Shown piece by piece: positions 63,901-64,000 of a stretch of DNA of 64,000 nucleotides. A program made the position numbers and the translations under genes. The notes below the pieces were generated by a model. The model did not search any database. It was not told where the DNA came from and worked only from the letters and a program-made list of their open reading frames with translations. The stretch is from Stomoxys calcitrans (taxonomy: Eukaryota; Arthropoda; Insecta; Diptera; Muscidae): NCBI RefSeq assembly GCF_963082655.1, contig NC_081553.1, positions 156,093,441-156,157,440 of the forward strand, given 5' to 3'. The number at the start of each line of letters is the position of its first letter. The first letter of the stretch is position 1.

Positions 63901-64000
63901 AAAATCAACAAACTCTAGGAACAAAGGAATAATTTTCCCTTTGGAGCTCCTAGAAGCTCAAATTGGTGTCCAAATTTGCTAAAGTACTCTTAAGAGAAAT

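Noticed and set aside
1..64000. CRISPR arrays, bacterial operons, rRNA genes, plasmid or phage modules
   Set aside because: None seen; the composition, introns, SINE, LINEs and Gypsy element are all eukaryotic and insect-like.

Overview
The window looks like nuclear DNA of a schizophoran fly, probably a calyptrate related to house, stable or blow flies. Two short, intron-split, dipteran-like host genes sit in an AT-rich background crowded with retrotransposons and small DNA transposons. The host genes are a ZIP9-type zinc transporter on the minus strand (6568-11744, three exons, complete, 312 residues) and the first coding exon of a NATD1-like acetyltransferase on the plus strand (34483-34851). 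In Drosophila the ZIP9 homologue Zip102B lies on the small fourth chromosome (Muller element F). Repeat-swollen introns would fit that context, but the chromosomal placement is inference.

Layout: 1-6012 holds a non-LTR copy (family 1, copy A), a composite repeat split by a small hAT-like element, and a decayed LOA-like LINE. 6568-11744 is the zinc transporter, whose 4.2 kb second intron carries LINE debris, a fold-back repeat and a dispersed repeat. 11.9-17 kb is a MITE, SINE and Gypsy graveyard with a hAT-like element inside a Gypsy gag and a Tc1/mariner relic with 152 bp inverted ends. 17-23.5 kb holds two decayed LINEs on the minus strand. 25130-33539 is a young Gypsy-type LTR element on the minus strand with 2.5 kb LTRs. 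34.4-35.1 kb is the acetyltransferase exon. 35.7-44 kb is LOA and CR1/Jockey-like debris into which a full-length family 1 LINE (copy B, 39939-43521) inserted. 44.1-48 kb is copy D nested in an older family 1 copy. 48-57 kb is AT-rich sequence with fragments and a deleted mariner. 57135-63547 is a third family 1 copy (E), itself interrupted by a CR1/Jockey-like LINE and carrying a duplicated 5' end.

Nesting is unusually readable because many insertions still have target-site duplications, and several empty sites can be reconstructed from other repeat copies in the window. The most unusual signals are these: (1) a degenerate tRNA-Lys(CTT)-like sequence just upstream of the 3' LTR of the Gypsy element, whose primer-binding site matches that same tRNA; (2) an in-frame Gag to RNase H-integrase fusion in that element, which nevertheless has almost identical LTRs; (3) a 2A-like motif followed by a PHD/RING-like zinc finger at the N terminus of family 1 LINEs, with no conserved AUG in that frame and a possible -1 frameshift; and (4) a 607 bp head duplication in copy E.
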